Source: Lysobacter stagni (GTDB lineage: Bacteria; Pseudomonadota; Gammaproteobacteria; Xanthomonadales; Xanthomonadaceae). From it: DNA of 64,000 bases. Positions 16,950-25,382 of the stretch are shown here, one piece after another. The stretch's first letter is position 1. Each line of letters opens with the position of its first letter. The stretch spans positions 223,501 through 287,500 of the forward strand of contig NZ_JASGBI010000002.1 in assembly GCF_030053425.1 (NCBI RefSeq), given 5' to 3'. Under the pieces are notes generated by a model. The model searched no databases. It worked only from the letters and a program-made list of their open reading frames with translations, and was not told the DNA's origin. The translations under genes and the position numbers were made by a program.

Positions 16950-17024
16950 CCGGTACGGTGTGTCCGGCCAGTTGAGCCGACGGAGCCCGTGCTGACAAGC
17001 CGCAACGCGACGGGTGGCGCGCTC

Positions 17025-18167
17025 CTATCCGCGCAAGCGCGCGACCACCGGCGTCACCTGCGCCTGGCGCCCGAGCGCTTCGCCGACACGCGCAAGCGCG
17101 GCGGCCAGTGCGTCCGCATTGTCGGCGCGCAGCGTGGCATGGCCGACCTTGCGGCCGTCGCGCGGCAGCTTGCCGTAGTCGTGCCAGTGGCCACCGGGCT
17201 CGCGCAGCATCGGCAGCGCGTCGGGCATTTCGCCGATCCAGTTGAGCATGCATGCCAGTCCGACCATGCGCGTGTCGCCGAGCGGAAGACCGAGCACGGC
17301 GCGCAGGTGGTTCTGGAACTGGCTGGTCTCGCTGCCTTCGATGGTCCAGTGGCCGGAGTTGTGCACGCGCGGCGCCAACTCGTTGGCGAGCAGTTCGCCG
17401 TCGCGGCAGAACAACTCCAGCGCGAACACGCCGACGTAGTCCATCGCCTCGCCCAGTCGGCGCGCGTAGTCATAGGCGATTTCCTGCAGCGCGCTGTCCA
17501 CGCGCGCCGGCGCGAGGCTGGCCGAAAGCACGCCGTCGACATGCCAGTTCTCGGTGAGCGGCCAGGCGCGGAACTCGCCATCGCGGCCGCGCACGGCGAC
17601 CACCGAGAGCTCACGCTGGAAATGCACGAACCCTTCGAGGATGAGCCCGACCTTCGAAGCCTGCGCGCCAAGTGCATCCCACGCGGCATCGGCATCGGCC
17701 GGCGTCTTGATGCGGAACTGGCCCTTGCCGTCGTACCCCAGGCGGCGCGTCTTCAGGATGCTCGGCGTGCCGATCTGCGCCAGCGCGGCGTCGAGGTCGG
17801 CGCGCGTTTCGATGGCGGCGAACGGCGGCACGGGAATGCCCAGTTCGCGGAACAAGGTCTTCTCGGCCAGGCGGTCCTGCGCGGTCGCCAACGCGCCCGG
17901 ATTCGGAAACACGGGAACGCGGTCGCTCAGCCATTGCGCCGACTCGGCCGGCACGTTCTCGAAATCGAACGTCGCCACGTCCACGCGCGAGGCGAACTCC
18001 GCCAGCGCCGACTCGTCGCGGTAATCGCCCACCACCATCGGCGCGAACTGGCCCGCGCAGGCATCGGCGACGTTGTCCATCACCAGGAAGCGCAGACCCA
18101 GCGGTGCGCCCGAAAGCGCGAGCATGCGGGCCAGCTGCCCGCCACCGAGAATGCCAACAGTCGTCAT
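17025..18167 (-). CDS. purK: N5-carboxyaminoimidazole ribonucleotide synthase
   Basis: A 380-residue ATP-grasp enzyme that uses ATP and bicarbonate to turn aminoimidazole ribonucleotide into N5-CAIR in purine synthesis. It begins [16 protein letters not shown], the nucleotide/substrate-binding start of PurK. It also has [11 protein letters not shown] (ATP loop), [15 protein letters not shown] and [14 protein letters not shown] motifs of the ATP-grasp C-terminal domain. The ATG at 18167 overlaps the purE stop codon by four bases (ATGA), so purE and purK are translationally coupled. Length is near that of other PurK proteins. Confidence 0.95.
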   Translation of the reverse strand: MTTVGILGGGQLARMLALSGAPLGLRFLVMDNVADACAGQFAPMVVGDYRDESALAEFASRVDVATFDFENVPAESAQWLSDRVPVFPNPGALATAQDRLAEKTLFRELGIPVPPFAAIETRADLDAALAQIGTPSILKTRRLGYDGKGQFRIKTPADADAAWDALGAQASKVGLILEGFVHFQRELSVVAVRGRDGEFRAWPLTENWHVDGVLSASLAPARVDSALQEIAYDYARRLGEAMDYVGVFALELFCRDGELLANELAPRVHNSGHWTIEGSETSQFQNHLRAVLGLPLGDTRMVGLACMLNWIGEMPDALPMLREPGGHWHDYGKLPRDGRKVGHATLRADNADALAAALARVGEALGRQAQVTPVVARLRG

Positions 18168-18670
18168 TTGCGTGGGTCGTCGTTCGCCAGCACGTCGTCG
18201 GTCTGGCGCGTGCGGAAGGCTTCGAGAGCCTGGCCGATGGCGGGGTGGTCGTGGGCGAGCATCGCCGCGGCGAACAGCGCGGCATTGGCGGCACCGGCGT
18301 TGCCGATGGCGAACGTGCCCACCGGAATGCCGGCCGGCATCTGCACGATCGAGAGCAGCGAATCCATGCCGTTCAGGGCTTTGCTCTGCACGGGCACACC
18401 CAGCACCGGCACCGCCGTCTTGGCGGCCAGCATGCCCGGAAGATGCGCGGCGCCACCGGCGCCGGCAATGATCGCGCGCAGGCCGCGCGCATTCGCGGTG
18501 GCGGCGTACTCGAACAGCACGTCCGGCGTGCGATGGGCCGACACCACGCGCACTTCGTGCGGGACTCCGAGAGCCTCCAGGCGGGCGGCGGCGTGCTGCA
18601 TCGTCTCCCAGTCGGAGCGCGAGCCCATCACGATGCCGACCAGCGGCGCGGCGGTTTCCTGAGCTGACAT
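18164..18670 (-). CDS. purE: N5-carboxyaminoimidazole ribonucleotide mutase
   Basis: A 168-residue class I PurE, which converts N5-CAIR to CAIR in purine synthesis. The signature [13 protein letters not shown] (about residues 13-25), [10 protein letters not shown] with the catalytic His, [12 protein letters not shown] and [22 protein letters not shown] are all present. The ATG at 18670 follows GGCAGGA; the frame is open much further upstream but that part lacks family features. It is the first gene of purEK, with a candidate -10 (TAGAAT) about 26 bases upstream on the minus strand. Confidence 0.96.
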   Translation of the reverse strand: MSAQETAAPLVGIVMGSRSDWETMQHAAARLEALGVPHEVRVVSAHRTPDVLFEYAATANARGLRAIIAGAGGAAHLPGMLAAKTAVPVLGVPVQSKALNGMDSLLSIVQMPAGIPVGTFAIGNAGAANAALFAAAMLAHDHPAIGQALEAFRTRQTDDVLANDDPRK

Positions 18671-18695
18671 TGGTCCTGCCCTTGGGCAAAGACGT

Positions 18696-18701
18696 ATTCT
18701 A
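18696..18701 (-). promoter_or_regulatory. Candidate -10 hexamer for purEK
   Basis: TAGAAT on the minus strand lies 26 bases before the purE ATG. No clear -35 hexamer is visible. Confidence 0.35.
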
Positions 18702-18734
18702 ACGCCCTGTCCCGTTCCCCCGGCACCACATCCC

Positions 18735-19004
18735 ATGGACCGCAAATTGCTCGATCTGCTCGTCTGCCCGTCTTCGCGCCAGCCGCTGCAACTCCTGGAC
18801 GGCCAGGGCCTGCAGGCCCTCAATGCCGCGATCCAGGCCGGCAGCGTGATCCGCGGCGACGGCACGGCCCAGGGTGAGGCGTTGCGCGAGGCGCTCGTCA
18901 CGCGCGACCGCAGGACTATCTACCGCATCGACGACGGCATTCCGGTGCTGCTGGCCGAAGAGGCGATCGCCACCGCGCAGGTTCCGTCCTTCCCGGGCGC
19001 ATGA
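18735..19004 (+). CDS. Trm112/YcaR-like small protein
   Basis: An 89-residue protein. The N-terminus [18 protein letters not shown] and the C-terminal [12 protein letters not shown] match the start and end of the Trm112/YcaR (UPF0434) family. Relatives of about 60 residues usually carry a CPxC zinc pair. Here only one Cys (C11) remains, and the middle holds an extra segment of roughly 30 residues (about 25-55). Trm112 partners activate methyltransferases in eukaryotes and archaea; the bacterial role is not settled. Its stop codon overlaps the nadC start by four bases (ATGA), so the two are coupled. It is divergent from purEK. Confidence 0.75.
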   Translation: MDRKLLDLLVCPSSRQPLQLLDGQGLQALNAAIQAGSVIRGDGTAQGEALREALVTRDRRTIYRIDDGIPVLLAEEAIATAQVPSFPGA

Positions 19005-19873
19005 GCGCCGCACTCGTCCCACCGCCCGCGGCGATCGTCGCCGAGGACGTGGCGCGCGCGCTCGCCGAGGACCTGGGGTCCGGCGACGTCACTGCAGCGC
19101 TGCTCCCCGACGTCGCCGACAGCGCCTACCTGCTGTGCAAGGAAGACGCCGTGGTGTGCGGACGGCCGTGGTTCGACGCCTGCCATCGCGCGCTCGATCC
19201 GCACGTGCGCATCGACTGGCGCGTGCGGGAAGGCGAACGCGTCGCCGCGGGCACGGTGCTGGCCACGCTGCAGGGCCGCGCACGCGCACTCGTCAGCGCC
19301 GAACGCGCATCGCTGAACTTCCTGCAGACGCTGTCCGGTACTGCGACCACGACCGCGGCGTATGTCGATGCCGTGCGCGGTACCGGCGCGAAGATCCTGG
19401 ACACGCGCAAGACCATCCCCGGCCTGCGCCTGGCGCAGAAGTACGCCGTGCGCTGCGGCGGCGGCGTGAACCATCGCATCGGCCTGTACGACACGGTGAT
19501 GCTCAAGGAGAACCACGTTCGCGCGGCCGGCTCGCTCACGGCCGCCATCCAGGCCGCGCGCGCCATGCACCCGGCGCTGCCGCTGATCGTGGAGGTGGAA
19601 ACGATCGCGCAGCTGGAAGAAGCGCTGCACGAAGGATGCGACCGCATCCTCATCGACGACTTCGACGCTGCGATGCGGCGCGAGGCGGTACGCATCGCTC
19701 ACGCGGTGCCGGCCGATCGGCGCATTCCGCTGGAAGTGTCCGGCGGCGTGGACATGACCACGCTGCGCGCCATCGCGCAGGACGGCGTGGATTGCATCTC
19801 GATCGGCGGACTGACCAAGCACGTCCGCGCGATCGATCTTTCGCTGAAGCTCGGGCCACCGCCCGCGGCCTGA
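19001..19873 (+). CDS. nadC: Nicotinate-nucleotide pyrophosphorylase (carboxylating)
   Basis: A 290-residue enzyme that joins quinolinate to PRPP and releases CO2, giving nicotinate mononucleotide in de novo NAD synthesis. It has the N-terminal ALAEDLGSGDVT, the catalytic ILDTRKTIPGLRLAQKYAV stretch, GGGVNHRIGLYD, a LKENH loop and the C-terminal VSGGVDMTTL and SIGGLTKHV phosphate-binding segments. The ATG at 19001 overlaps the upstream Trm112-like gene by four bases. The convergent FHA-protein gene ends 14 bases later. Length is usual. Confidence 0.96.
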   Translation: MSAALVPPPAAIVAEDVARALAEDLGSGDVTAALLPDVADSAYLLCKEDAVVCGRPWFDACHRALDPHVRIDWRVREGERVAAGTVLATLQGRARALVSAERASLNFLQTLSGTATTTAAYVDAVRGTGAKILDTRKTIPGLRLAQKYAVRCGGGVNHRIGLYDTVMLKENHVRAAGSLTAAIQAARAMHPALPLIVEVETIAQLEEALHEGCDRILIDDFDAAMRREAVRIAHAVPADRRIPLEVSGGVDMTTLRAIAQDGVDCISIGGLTKHVRAIDLSLKLGPPPAA

Positions 19874-19887
19874 GCCGCGGACGTTCG

Positions 19888-20691
19888 TCAGACCTGGAGC
19901 AGCATCGCGGCCGCCGCGCCGCCGCCGAGCAGCAGCATCGCCACGATCAGCCAGGGAACGATCGATCCGCCCTTGGCCTGCTTCGTCTTGCGACGCGACG
20001 TGGCCACGACCTGCACCGGCGGCTCCTGCACGCTGGATGCGGCCAGGCGGAAGCGCACCGTGTCGAACATCAGCTCGTCGCCGACGTGGGCCTCGCCGCG
20101 CAGCACCCGCTTGCCGTTGATGTAGCTGCCGTTACTGGACCCCAGGTCCTCGACCTGCACACCATTCTCGGTGGGCATCAGCCGCGCGTGCGTGCGCGAC
20201 AGGCCGGGAGAATCGAAACGCAGGTTGCATTCGCTGGCGCGGCCGACGGTCACCACGCCGACCATCGCCTCGCTGCGACCAATCACTTCCGGCGACACGC
20301 CGCGCAGGAAGAACCGGGGCAGTACCGGCCGGACGGCGGTCACGCCGGGGTCGTCGTTGGCCGAGGGCAGCTCCGGCCCGGCGTTCGGCTGGCGCGCAAC
20401 GACCGGTGGCGGCCCCAGCGCGGCCAGCTTGGCCTGCACCTGGTCGAAGGCGACCGTATCGCCGGGGCGCAGCGCGATCAGCCCCTGTACCTGCCGGCCG
20501 TTGACGCTGACCGTAGTGCCGCTGGGCACGTCGAGCATCACGCCCTGCGCGGTGACGTGCAGTTGGCAGTGCTGTGGCAGCACGCCGGGCCGATCGATGA
20601 CGATGGTGGATTGCGGATCCGAGCCCACGCGATTGACGCCGTGGCCGAGCAGAACCTGAGGGTGCTCGCCACCCGGGAAGACGAGTTTCAT
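19888..20691 (-). CDS. Tail-anchored protein with two FHA domains
   Basis: A 267-residue protein. The first FHA-like domain (about residues 1-90) has HGVNRVGSDPQSTIVID and LPQHCQLHV. The second (about 140-220) is canonical, with VGRASECNLRFDSPGLSRTHARL and SSNGSYINGKRV; the Gly-Arg, Ser-x-x-His and Asn residues are those that bind phosphothreonine. A basic linker (SRRKTKQAKGG) precedes a single C-terminal membrane segment (about 245-265), so the FHA domains face the cytoplasm. FHA proteins read Thr phosphorylation by Hanks-type kinases; no kinase or phosphatase gene is in view. The ATG at 20691 was preferred over one 36 bases upstream because it starts the beta strand directly. It is divergent from the DUF3301 gene, with 50 bases between starts. 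Confidence 0.85.
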   Translation of the reverse strand: MKLVFPGGEHPQVLLGHGVNRVGSDPQSTIVIDRPGVLPQHCQLHVTAQGVMLDVPSGTTVSVNGRQVQGLIALRPGDTVAFDQVQAKLAALGPPPVVARQPNAGPELPSANDDPGVTAVRPVLPRFFLRGVSPEVIGRSEAMVGVVTVGRASECNLRFDSPGLSRTHARLMPTENGVQVEDLGSSNGSYINGKRVLRGEAHVGDELMFDTVRFRLAASSVQEPPVQVVATSRRKTKQAKGGSIVPWLIVAMLLLGGGAAAAMLLQV

Positions 20692-20741
20692 GATTGGACC
20701 GGCCCCCTGCCGAAGTCCTGACACCACTTGCAGCGGACACG

Positions 20742-21086
20742 ATGCGCCGCCACATTAACTGGATGCCGACTTTACTGATCCTGATGATTGTAGCTGCGAT
20801 GGCGTTCGCATTCTGGAGCGCCGGACGCGCGGCGGCCGAGCGCGCCGAGGAAGTCGGGCGCAATGCCTGCCAGGCCGCAGGGGTGCAATGGCTGGACCAG
20901 AGCGTGCACGCGATCGGTATCCGCCTGTGCCGCAACGACAACGGCAGGCTTGGCTGGGAACGCACGTTCCGCTTCGACTATTCCGTCAACGGACACGACC
21001 GTCAGGTCGGCCGGCTGGTCCTGCGCGGCGAGCGGCTGGTGTCCTTCAGCGGACCGGTGGCACCGGCGCCGACAACGCTGCACTGA
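20742..21086 (+). CDS. DUF3301 family small membrane-anchored protein
   Basis: A 114-residue protein. An N-terminal membrane segment (PTLLILMIVAAMAFAFW, about residues 9-25) is followed by AERAEEVGRNACQAAGVQWLDQSV and a beta-rich part with RLCRNDNGRLGWERTFRFDYSVNG and a GRLVLRGERLVSF end. This is the pattern I know from DUF3301 proteins of gammaproteobacteria, whose function is unknown. ATGs at 20742 and 20763 are both possible starts. It stands between the FHA gene and sspB, convergent with the latter. Confidence 0.75.
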   Translation: MRRHINWMPTLLILMIVAAMAFAFWSAGRAAAERAEEVGRNACQAAGVQWLDQSVHAIGIRLCRNDNGRLGWERTFRFDYSVNGHDRQVGRLVLRGERLVSFSGPVAPAPTTLH

Positions 21087-21127
21087 AGCCGCGCCGTTAC
21101 ACCTGCGAGCCGACGTTCCGGCGAACC

Positions 21128-21622
21128 CTACTTCACGATGCGCAGATGCGCCCCGCGTCGCGGTGTCGGCGTCTGCGGGCCCTGGTCGTCCCCGTCGGGC
21201 GAAGGCTCGTCCGGCACCGCGCTGAGCGGAGTGACCGAACTTTCGTCGGCCAGCTCGACCTCGACGTCACCTTCTTCACCGGCGGTGTGGATGTCGTCGG
21301 GGAGCGCCATGCCCTGCCCGGTTTCGCGCGCATAGATGGCCAGCACGGCGTGCACCGGCACGGCGACTGGATAGCTCACGCCGCCGAAGCGGGCGCTGAA
21401 GCGGATGGCGTCGTTGCCCATCTCCAGGCGCGACACCGCGCGCTCGGCGATGTTGAGCACGATCTTGCCGTCCTTGACCGCATGCACGGGCACCTGCACG
21501 CCGGGGCGCGCTGCATCGACCAGCAGGTGCGGGGTCATGCCGTTGTCGGCGATCCACTCGTACAGCGCCCGCAGCAGATACGGCCGATGGCTGGTCATCG
21601 AAGAATTGCTTTCCTGACTCAT
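21128..21622 (-). CDS. sspB: ClpXP adaptor SspB (stringent starvation protein B)
   Basis: A 164-residue protein. The folded N-terminal domain begins SHRPYLLRALYEWIADNGMTPHLLVDA, the SspB signature, and binds the ssrA degradation tag. A flexible acidic linker leads to a C-terminal RGAHLRIVK, the ClpX-binding tail. It delivers ssrA-tagged proteins from stalled ribosomes to ClpXP. Starts at 21622 or 21598 are both possible. sspA lies upstream on the same strand, but a terminator-like hairpin (21711-21735) separates them, so sspB may have a promoter of its own or depend on read-through. Confidence 0.93.
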   Translation of the reverse strand: MSQESNSSMTSHRPYLLRALYEWIADNGMTPHLLVDAARPGVQVPVHAVKDGKIVLNIAERAVSRLEMGNDAIRFSARFGGVSYPVAVPVHAVLAIYARETGQGMALPDDIHTAGEEGDVEVELADESSVTPLSAVPDEPSPDGDDQGPQTPTPRRGAHLRIVK

Positions 21623-21710
21623 GGCCCGAGTTTAGCGCCGCACGGTCGCTGACACATACACACGGCCGAAGCGTGTGCAGCCGGACAGGTCGCCGCACGC
21701 GTTCCCGGAA

Positions 21711-21735
21711 ACGAAAACGGGCCCACAGGCCCGTT
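21711..21735 (-). terminator. Terminator between sspA and sspB
   Basis: An 8-bp perfect stem (21716-21723 with 21728-21735) and a 4-base loop are followed on the minus strand by TTCGTTTCC. It begins 24 bases after the sspA stop. Confidence 0.7.
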
Positions 21736-21758
21736 CGTCGCATCCGCAGGTGCGGCCG

Positions 21759-22397
21759 TCAGGACGGCAGATCGCGCAGCTTGCGCTCCTGCTCCGTCAG
21801 GCTGCGGGTGAAGCCAGGGTTGCGGAAGATGCGGTTGCCATAGTCCTCGATGGCCTTGCCATCCTTGGGCAGCGGAACGCCCAGGGCGTCCAGGCGCCAG
21901 ATGATCGGCGCCATCGCGCAGTCGGCCAGGCTCATTTCCGGGTTGAGGAAGAACTTGCTCGCCTTGAACAGCGGTACGGACGCGGTAAGCAGTTCCTTCA
22001 GGCGCTTGCGGCCTGCTTCGGCCTGGGCCTTGTTGCCCAGCTGGATGGCCTGCACCTGCGGCACCCAATCGTGTTCCAGGCGCAGCATCGCCAGGCGCAG
22101 CCGCGCCCGGGACAGCGGGTCCACAGGCATCAGCGGCGGATGCGGGTAGCGTTCGTCGAGGTATTCGCTGACGACACTGGCCGCATAGAGGACCAGGTCG
22201 CGCTCGACCAGGGTCGGGACCGAATGGTACGGGTTGAGGTCGACGAGATCTTCGGGGGGATTCTGCGGATCGACCGGCACCAGATCGTAGGTCACGCCTT
22301 TGGCCGCCAGCACCAGGCGCACGCGGTGACACAGCACGCAATCGGTGGAAGAGAACAGCGTCAGGGCATTACGCATACGTGGACTCGCCGCCATCAT
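21759..22397 (-). CDS. sspA: Stringent starvation protein A (GST-fold, RNA polymerase-associated)
   Basis: A 212-residue GST-fold protein. The thioredoxin-like half starts NALTLFSSTDCVLCHRVRLVLAAKGV, with the SspA features VDLNPYHSVPTLVERDLVLYAA and EYLDERYPHPPLMP. The helical half ends with EQERKLRDL. In E. coli, SspA binds RNA polymerase and acts in acid and starvation survival. The ATG at 22397 has GGAG six bases upstream (a second ATG follows directly). It lies downstream of petABC on the same strand, an order seen in many beta- and gammaproteobacteria, though a hairpin at 22498-22525 separates them. Confidence 0.93.
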   Translation of the reverse strand: MMAASPRMRNALTLFSSTDCVLCHRVRLVLAAKGVTYDLVPVDPQNPPEDLVDLNPYHSVPTLVERDLVLYAASVVSEYLDERYPHPPLMPVDPLSRARLRLAMLRLEHDWVPQVQAIQLGNKAQAEAGRKRLKELLTASVPLFKASKFFLNPEMSLADCAMAPIIWRLDALGVPLPKDGKAIEDYGNRIFRNPGFTRSLTEQERKLRDLPS

Positions 22398-22497
22398 CGA
22401 CCTCTCCAGCCACCGGAATCCGCCGATGGGAAGACGCCATCCACCCCGTGTGGACGGTCGTCACGGCCTCGATTGGCAGCCCGCCTGCCCAAACCAA

Positions 22498-22525
22498 GGA
22501 GCCCGCACATCTCTGTACGGGCTCC
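22498..22525 (-). terminator. Terminator-like hairpin after petABC
   Basis: An 8-bp perfect stem (22498-22505 with 22518-22525) and a 12-base loop are followed on the minus strand by TTGGTTTGG. It lies 19 bases after the petC stop. The T tail is interrupted, so termination may be partial. Confidence 0.55.
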
Positions 22526-22543
22526 AAGGGATACAGCAAGCGG

Positions 22544-23335
22544 TCAGTGCTTGTCCACGTCCCGCCAGTACTCGTGCTTGAGCAGGTAGGCCAGCAGGGT
22601 GAACATCGCCAGGAACAGGATGGCCCACACGCCGATGTTCTGGCGCTTGAGGGCAGCCGGCTCGCCGGCGTACTCGAGGAATGTAGTGATGTCGCGCACG
22701 GCCTGACTGAACTCGTCGGCGTTGAGCTCGCCCGGCTGGGTCACCTTCAGACCGAGGACCGGGCGATCGCCCGTCTTCTTGTCTGCCTCGCCGAACTCGG
22801 CGTGCTGCAGGCCCTGCAGCTCCCACAGGACGTTCGGCATGGAGGCGTTCGGGAAGAGCTGGTTGTTCCAGCCCAGCGGACGCGCCTCGTCCAGGTAGAA
22901 GGACTTCAGGTAGGTGTAGACCCAGTCCGTGCCGCGCACGCGCGCGATCAGGCTGAGGTCCGGCGGCATCTTGCCGAACCACTGGTTGGCATGTTCCGGG
23001 GTCAGGTTGACCTGGATCTGCTCGCCGAACTTGGCACCGGTGAAGTTGAGGTTGTTCATCACCTCGTCTTCGGTCAGGCCCAGGTCCTCGGCCATGCGCG
23101 AGTAGCGCAGGTACTTGAGCGAATGGCAGCCCGAGCAGTAGTTCATGTACAGCTTGGCACCACGCTGCAGCGACGCGCGGTCGCCCAGGTCGGTGCCCGA
23201 CTGCTGCAGGTGCCCGCCTTCGGACGCGAATGCGCCGAAGGAGATCAGGAGGCCTGCGGCGAAGGTGGCGAGCTTCTTCACGATGCGCTTCTTCTGGACG
23301 GGTCGTTGGCTGGCGTGAGCGATCAGGTCAGTCAT
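22544..23335 (-). CDS. petC: Cytochrome c1 of the bc1 complex
   Basis: A 263-residue protein. A basic N-terminus and signal peptide (about 17-38) precede the mature heme domain. The covalent heme site is CSGCH (C67, C70, H71), the axial Met is probably M166 in ASMPNV, and a C-terminal membrane helix (about 238-255) anchors it. It takes electrons from the Rieske protein and passes them to a soluble or membrane cytochrome c. Its ATG (23335) lies inside the end of petB, with an 8-base overlap. It is the last gene of petABC. Confidence 0.95.
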   Translation of the reverse strand: MTDLIAHASQRPVQKKRIVKKLATFAAGLLISFGAFASEGGHLQQSGTDLGDRASLQRGAKLYMNYCSGCHSLKYLRYSRMAEDLGLTEDEVMNNLNFTGAKFGEQIQVNLTPEHANQWFGKMPPDLSLIARVRGTDWVYTYLKSFYLDEARPLGWNNQLFPNASMPNVLWELQGLQHAEFGEADKKTGDRPVLGLKVTQPGELNADEFSQAVRDITTFLEYAGEPAALKRQNIGVWAILFLAMFTLLAYLLKHEYWRDVDKH

Positions 23336-24587
23336 GCATCGTCACCCGTTCCGGCACCGGCTTGGTTTTGTCGAACTTGGTCCAAAGCGGCATGGTGATG
23401 AAGAAGACGAAGTACAGGAAGGTCAGCACGCGACCGATGATGGTCTCGACCGGGTCGGTACCCGGACCGGCGCCGATCTTGCCCAGCCACAGGAAGCAGA
23501 TCGCCAGCACGCCCAGCATGACCTTGGTCATCCAGCCGCGGTAGCGGTGCGACTTCACCGGCGAGCGGTCGAGCCACGGCACCAGGAACAGCACCGCGAT
23601 CGCCGCGAACATCACGATCACGCCGCTGAGCTTGTGCGGGATGACGCGCAGCATCGCGTAGTACGGGGTGTAGTACCACACCGGCTTGATGTGTTCCGGC
23701 GTCACCAGGCGGTTGGCCTCGGTGAAGTTGTCATGCTCCAGGAACCAGCCACCGAAGGCCGGCGCGAAGAAGATGACGAACGCGCACAGGATCAGGAAGA
23801 AGCCGACGCCGAACAGGTCCTTCACCGTGTAGTACGGGTGGAACGGAATGCCGTCGGCCGGCTTGTTCGGATCCCAGCGGTTGCCCTTCGGGCCCTTCTT
23901 GATGTCGACGCCGTCCGGGTTGTTCGAACCCACTTCGTGCAGCGCGCCCAGGTGCAGCACGACCAGCAGCAGCAGCACCAGCGGCAGCGCGATGACGTGC
24001 AGCGCGAAGAAGCGGTTCAGCGTGGCGTCGCCCGGCAGGTAGTCGCCCATGATCCATTCGGTCAGGCCGTTGCCGATGACCGGGATCGCGCCGAACAGCG
24101 AGATGATCACCTTGGCGCCCCAGAACGACATCTGGCCCCACGGCAGCACGTAGCCCATGAAGGCTTCGGCCATCAGGACCAGGTAGATCAGCATGCCCAG
24201 GATCCACACCAGTTCGCGCGGCTTCTGGTACGAGCCGTACATCAGGCCGCGGAACATGTGCAGGTACACGACGATGAAGAACATCGACGCGCCGGTGGAG
24301 TGCATGTAGCGGATCAGCCAGCCCCACTCCACGTCACGCATGATGTACTCGACCGACGAGAACGCTTCGGCCGCGGACGGCTTGAAGTGCATCGTCAGGA
24401 AGATGCCGGTGACGATCTGGTTGACCAGCACCAGCATCGCCAGCGAGCCGAAGTAGTACCAGAGGTTGAAGTTCTTCGGCGCGTAGTACTCGGTCATGTG
24501 CTTGCGGTACGCCGGCATCATGCCGGGCGCGCGCGCGTTGACCCAATCCATCACGCCATCGGCGGCACGGGTGAAGATGTTCGCCAT
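23328..24587 (-). CDS. petB: Cytochrome b of the bc1 complex (PVWY-type Qo motif)
   Basis: A 419-residue membrane protein with eight predicted helices. The heme ligands are the His pairs H96/H197 and H110/H212 in the second and fourth helices. Quinol is oxidised at the Qo site, whose signature is PEWY in most enzymes; here it reads PVWY (P302-Y305, in HIKPVWYYTPYY), so the usual Glu is Val. The length is that of a full mitochondrial-type cytochrome b, not the split b6/subunit IV form. It starts three bases after the petA stop and overlaps petC by eight bases. Confidence 0.96.
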   Translation of the reverse strand: MANIFTRAADGVMDWVNARAPGMMPAYRKHMTEYYAPKNFNLWYYFGSLAMLVLVNQIVTGIFLTMHFKPSAAEAFSSVEYIMRDVEWGWLIRYMHSTGASMFFIVVYLHMFRGLMYGSYQKPRELVWILGMLIYLVLMAEAFMGYVLPWGQMSFWGAKVIISLFGAIPVIGNGLTEWIMGDYLPGDATLNRFFALHVIALPLVLLLLVVLHLGALHEVGSNNPDGVDIKKGPKGNRWDPNKPADGIPFHPYYTVKDLFGVGFFLILCAFVIFFAPAFGGWFLEHDNFTEANRLVTPEHIKPVWYYTPYYAMLRVIPHKLSGVIVMFAAIAVLFLVPWLDRSPVKSHRYRGWMTKVMLGVLAICFLWLGKIGAGPGTDPVETIIGRVLTFLYFVFFITMPLWTKFDKTKPVPERVTMHD

Positions 24588-24590
24588 GGC

Positions 24591-25214
24591 TTACGCCGCT
24601 CCCTTGCTGCTGGACGACGGATCGACACCGATGATGATCGTGTTGTCGTTCTCGTAGTGGTGCGGCGGCACGACCAGGTTGGTCGGCGCCGGGACGCCCT
24701 GGAACACGCGGCCGGCCATGTCGAAGCGCGACTTGTGGCAGGGGCAGAAATAACCGCCCTTCCACTCGGGATCGAACGGTTCCGGACGGATCTCGGCCTT
24801 CATTTCCGGCGAGCAGCCCAGGTGGGTGCACAGGCCGACCAGCACGGAGATCTCCGGCTTGATCGAGCGCCCCTCACCGGTGATGTACGCCGGCTGCTGG
24901 TCCTTGTTCTCGGACTTGGGATCGCGCAGGTGCCCGTCGAGGGTCGGCAGCGCGTCCAGGATCGCCTTGGAACGCTTGACGATCCAGATCGGCTGACCGC
25001 GCCACTCCATGATCAGACGCTGCCCTTCCGCCAGGGCGCTGATGTCCGCGGTCACCGGCGCGCCGGCGAGCTTGGCCCGTGCGCTCGGGTTCCAGGACTT
25101 GATGAACGGTACCGCCACAAAACCGGCACCGACCGCACCGACCACTGCAGTGGTCGCGGTCAGGAACCGACGGCGGCCCTGGTTGACAGGATCGTTGACC
25201 CCTTGGTTGGCCAT
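24591..25214 (-). CDS. petA: Rieske iron-sulfur subunit of the bc1 complex
   Basis: A 207-residue protein. The twin-arginine sequence GRRRFLTATTA (13-23) starts an uncleaved N-terminal helix, so export is probably by Tat after cluster insertion. The [2Fe-2S] ligands are in CTHLGC (129-134) and CPCHKS (157-162). It moves electrons from quinol at the Qo site to cytochrome c1. The ATG at 25214 has GGAG six bases upstream. It is the first gene of petABC. Confidence 0.96.
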   Translation of the reverse strand: MANQGVNDPVNQGRRRFLTATTAVVGAVGAGFVAVPFIKSWNPSARAKLAGAPVTADISALAEGQRLIMEWRGQPIWIVKRSKAILDALPTLDGHLRDPKSENKDQQPAYITGEGRSIKPEISVLVGLCTHLGCSPEMKAEIRPEPFDPEWKGGYFCPCHKSRFDMAGRVFQGVPAPTNLVVPPHHYENDNTIIIGVDPSSSSKGAA

Positions 25215-25382
25215 CCGGCACTCCGCAAAGCTGGATCGAAGTAACACCGCACCGCCAACGCCACTGGCGACGGCTCGCGGCACAAAAGACGGGGAAGTGT
25301 AACGGAACGGTGAATGGCCCATCAATCCGCCGATGTTGCGCATCGGGGCCGGAGCGGCCCCGGCGGCGCCCCCCGGGGCCGG

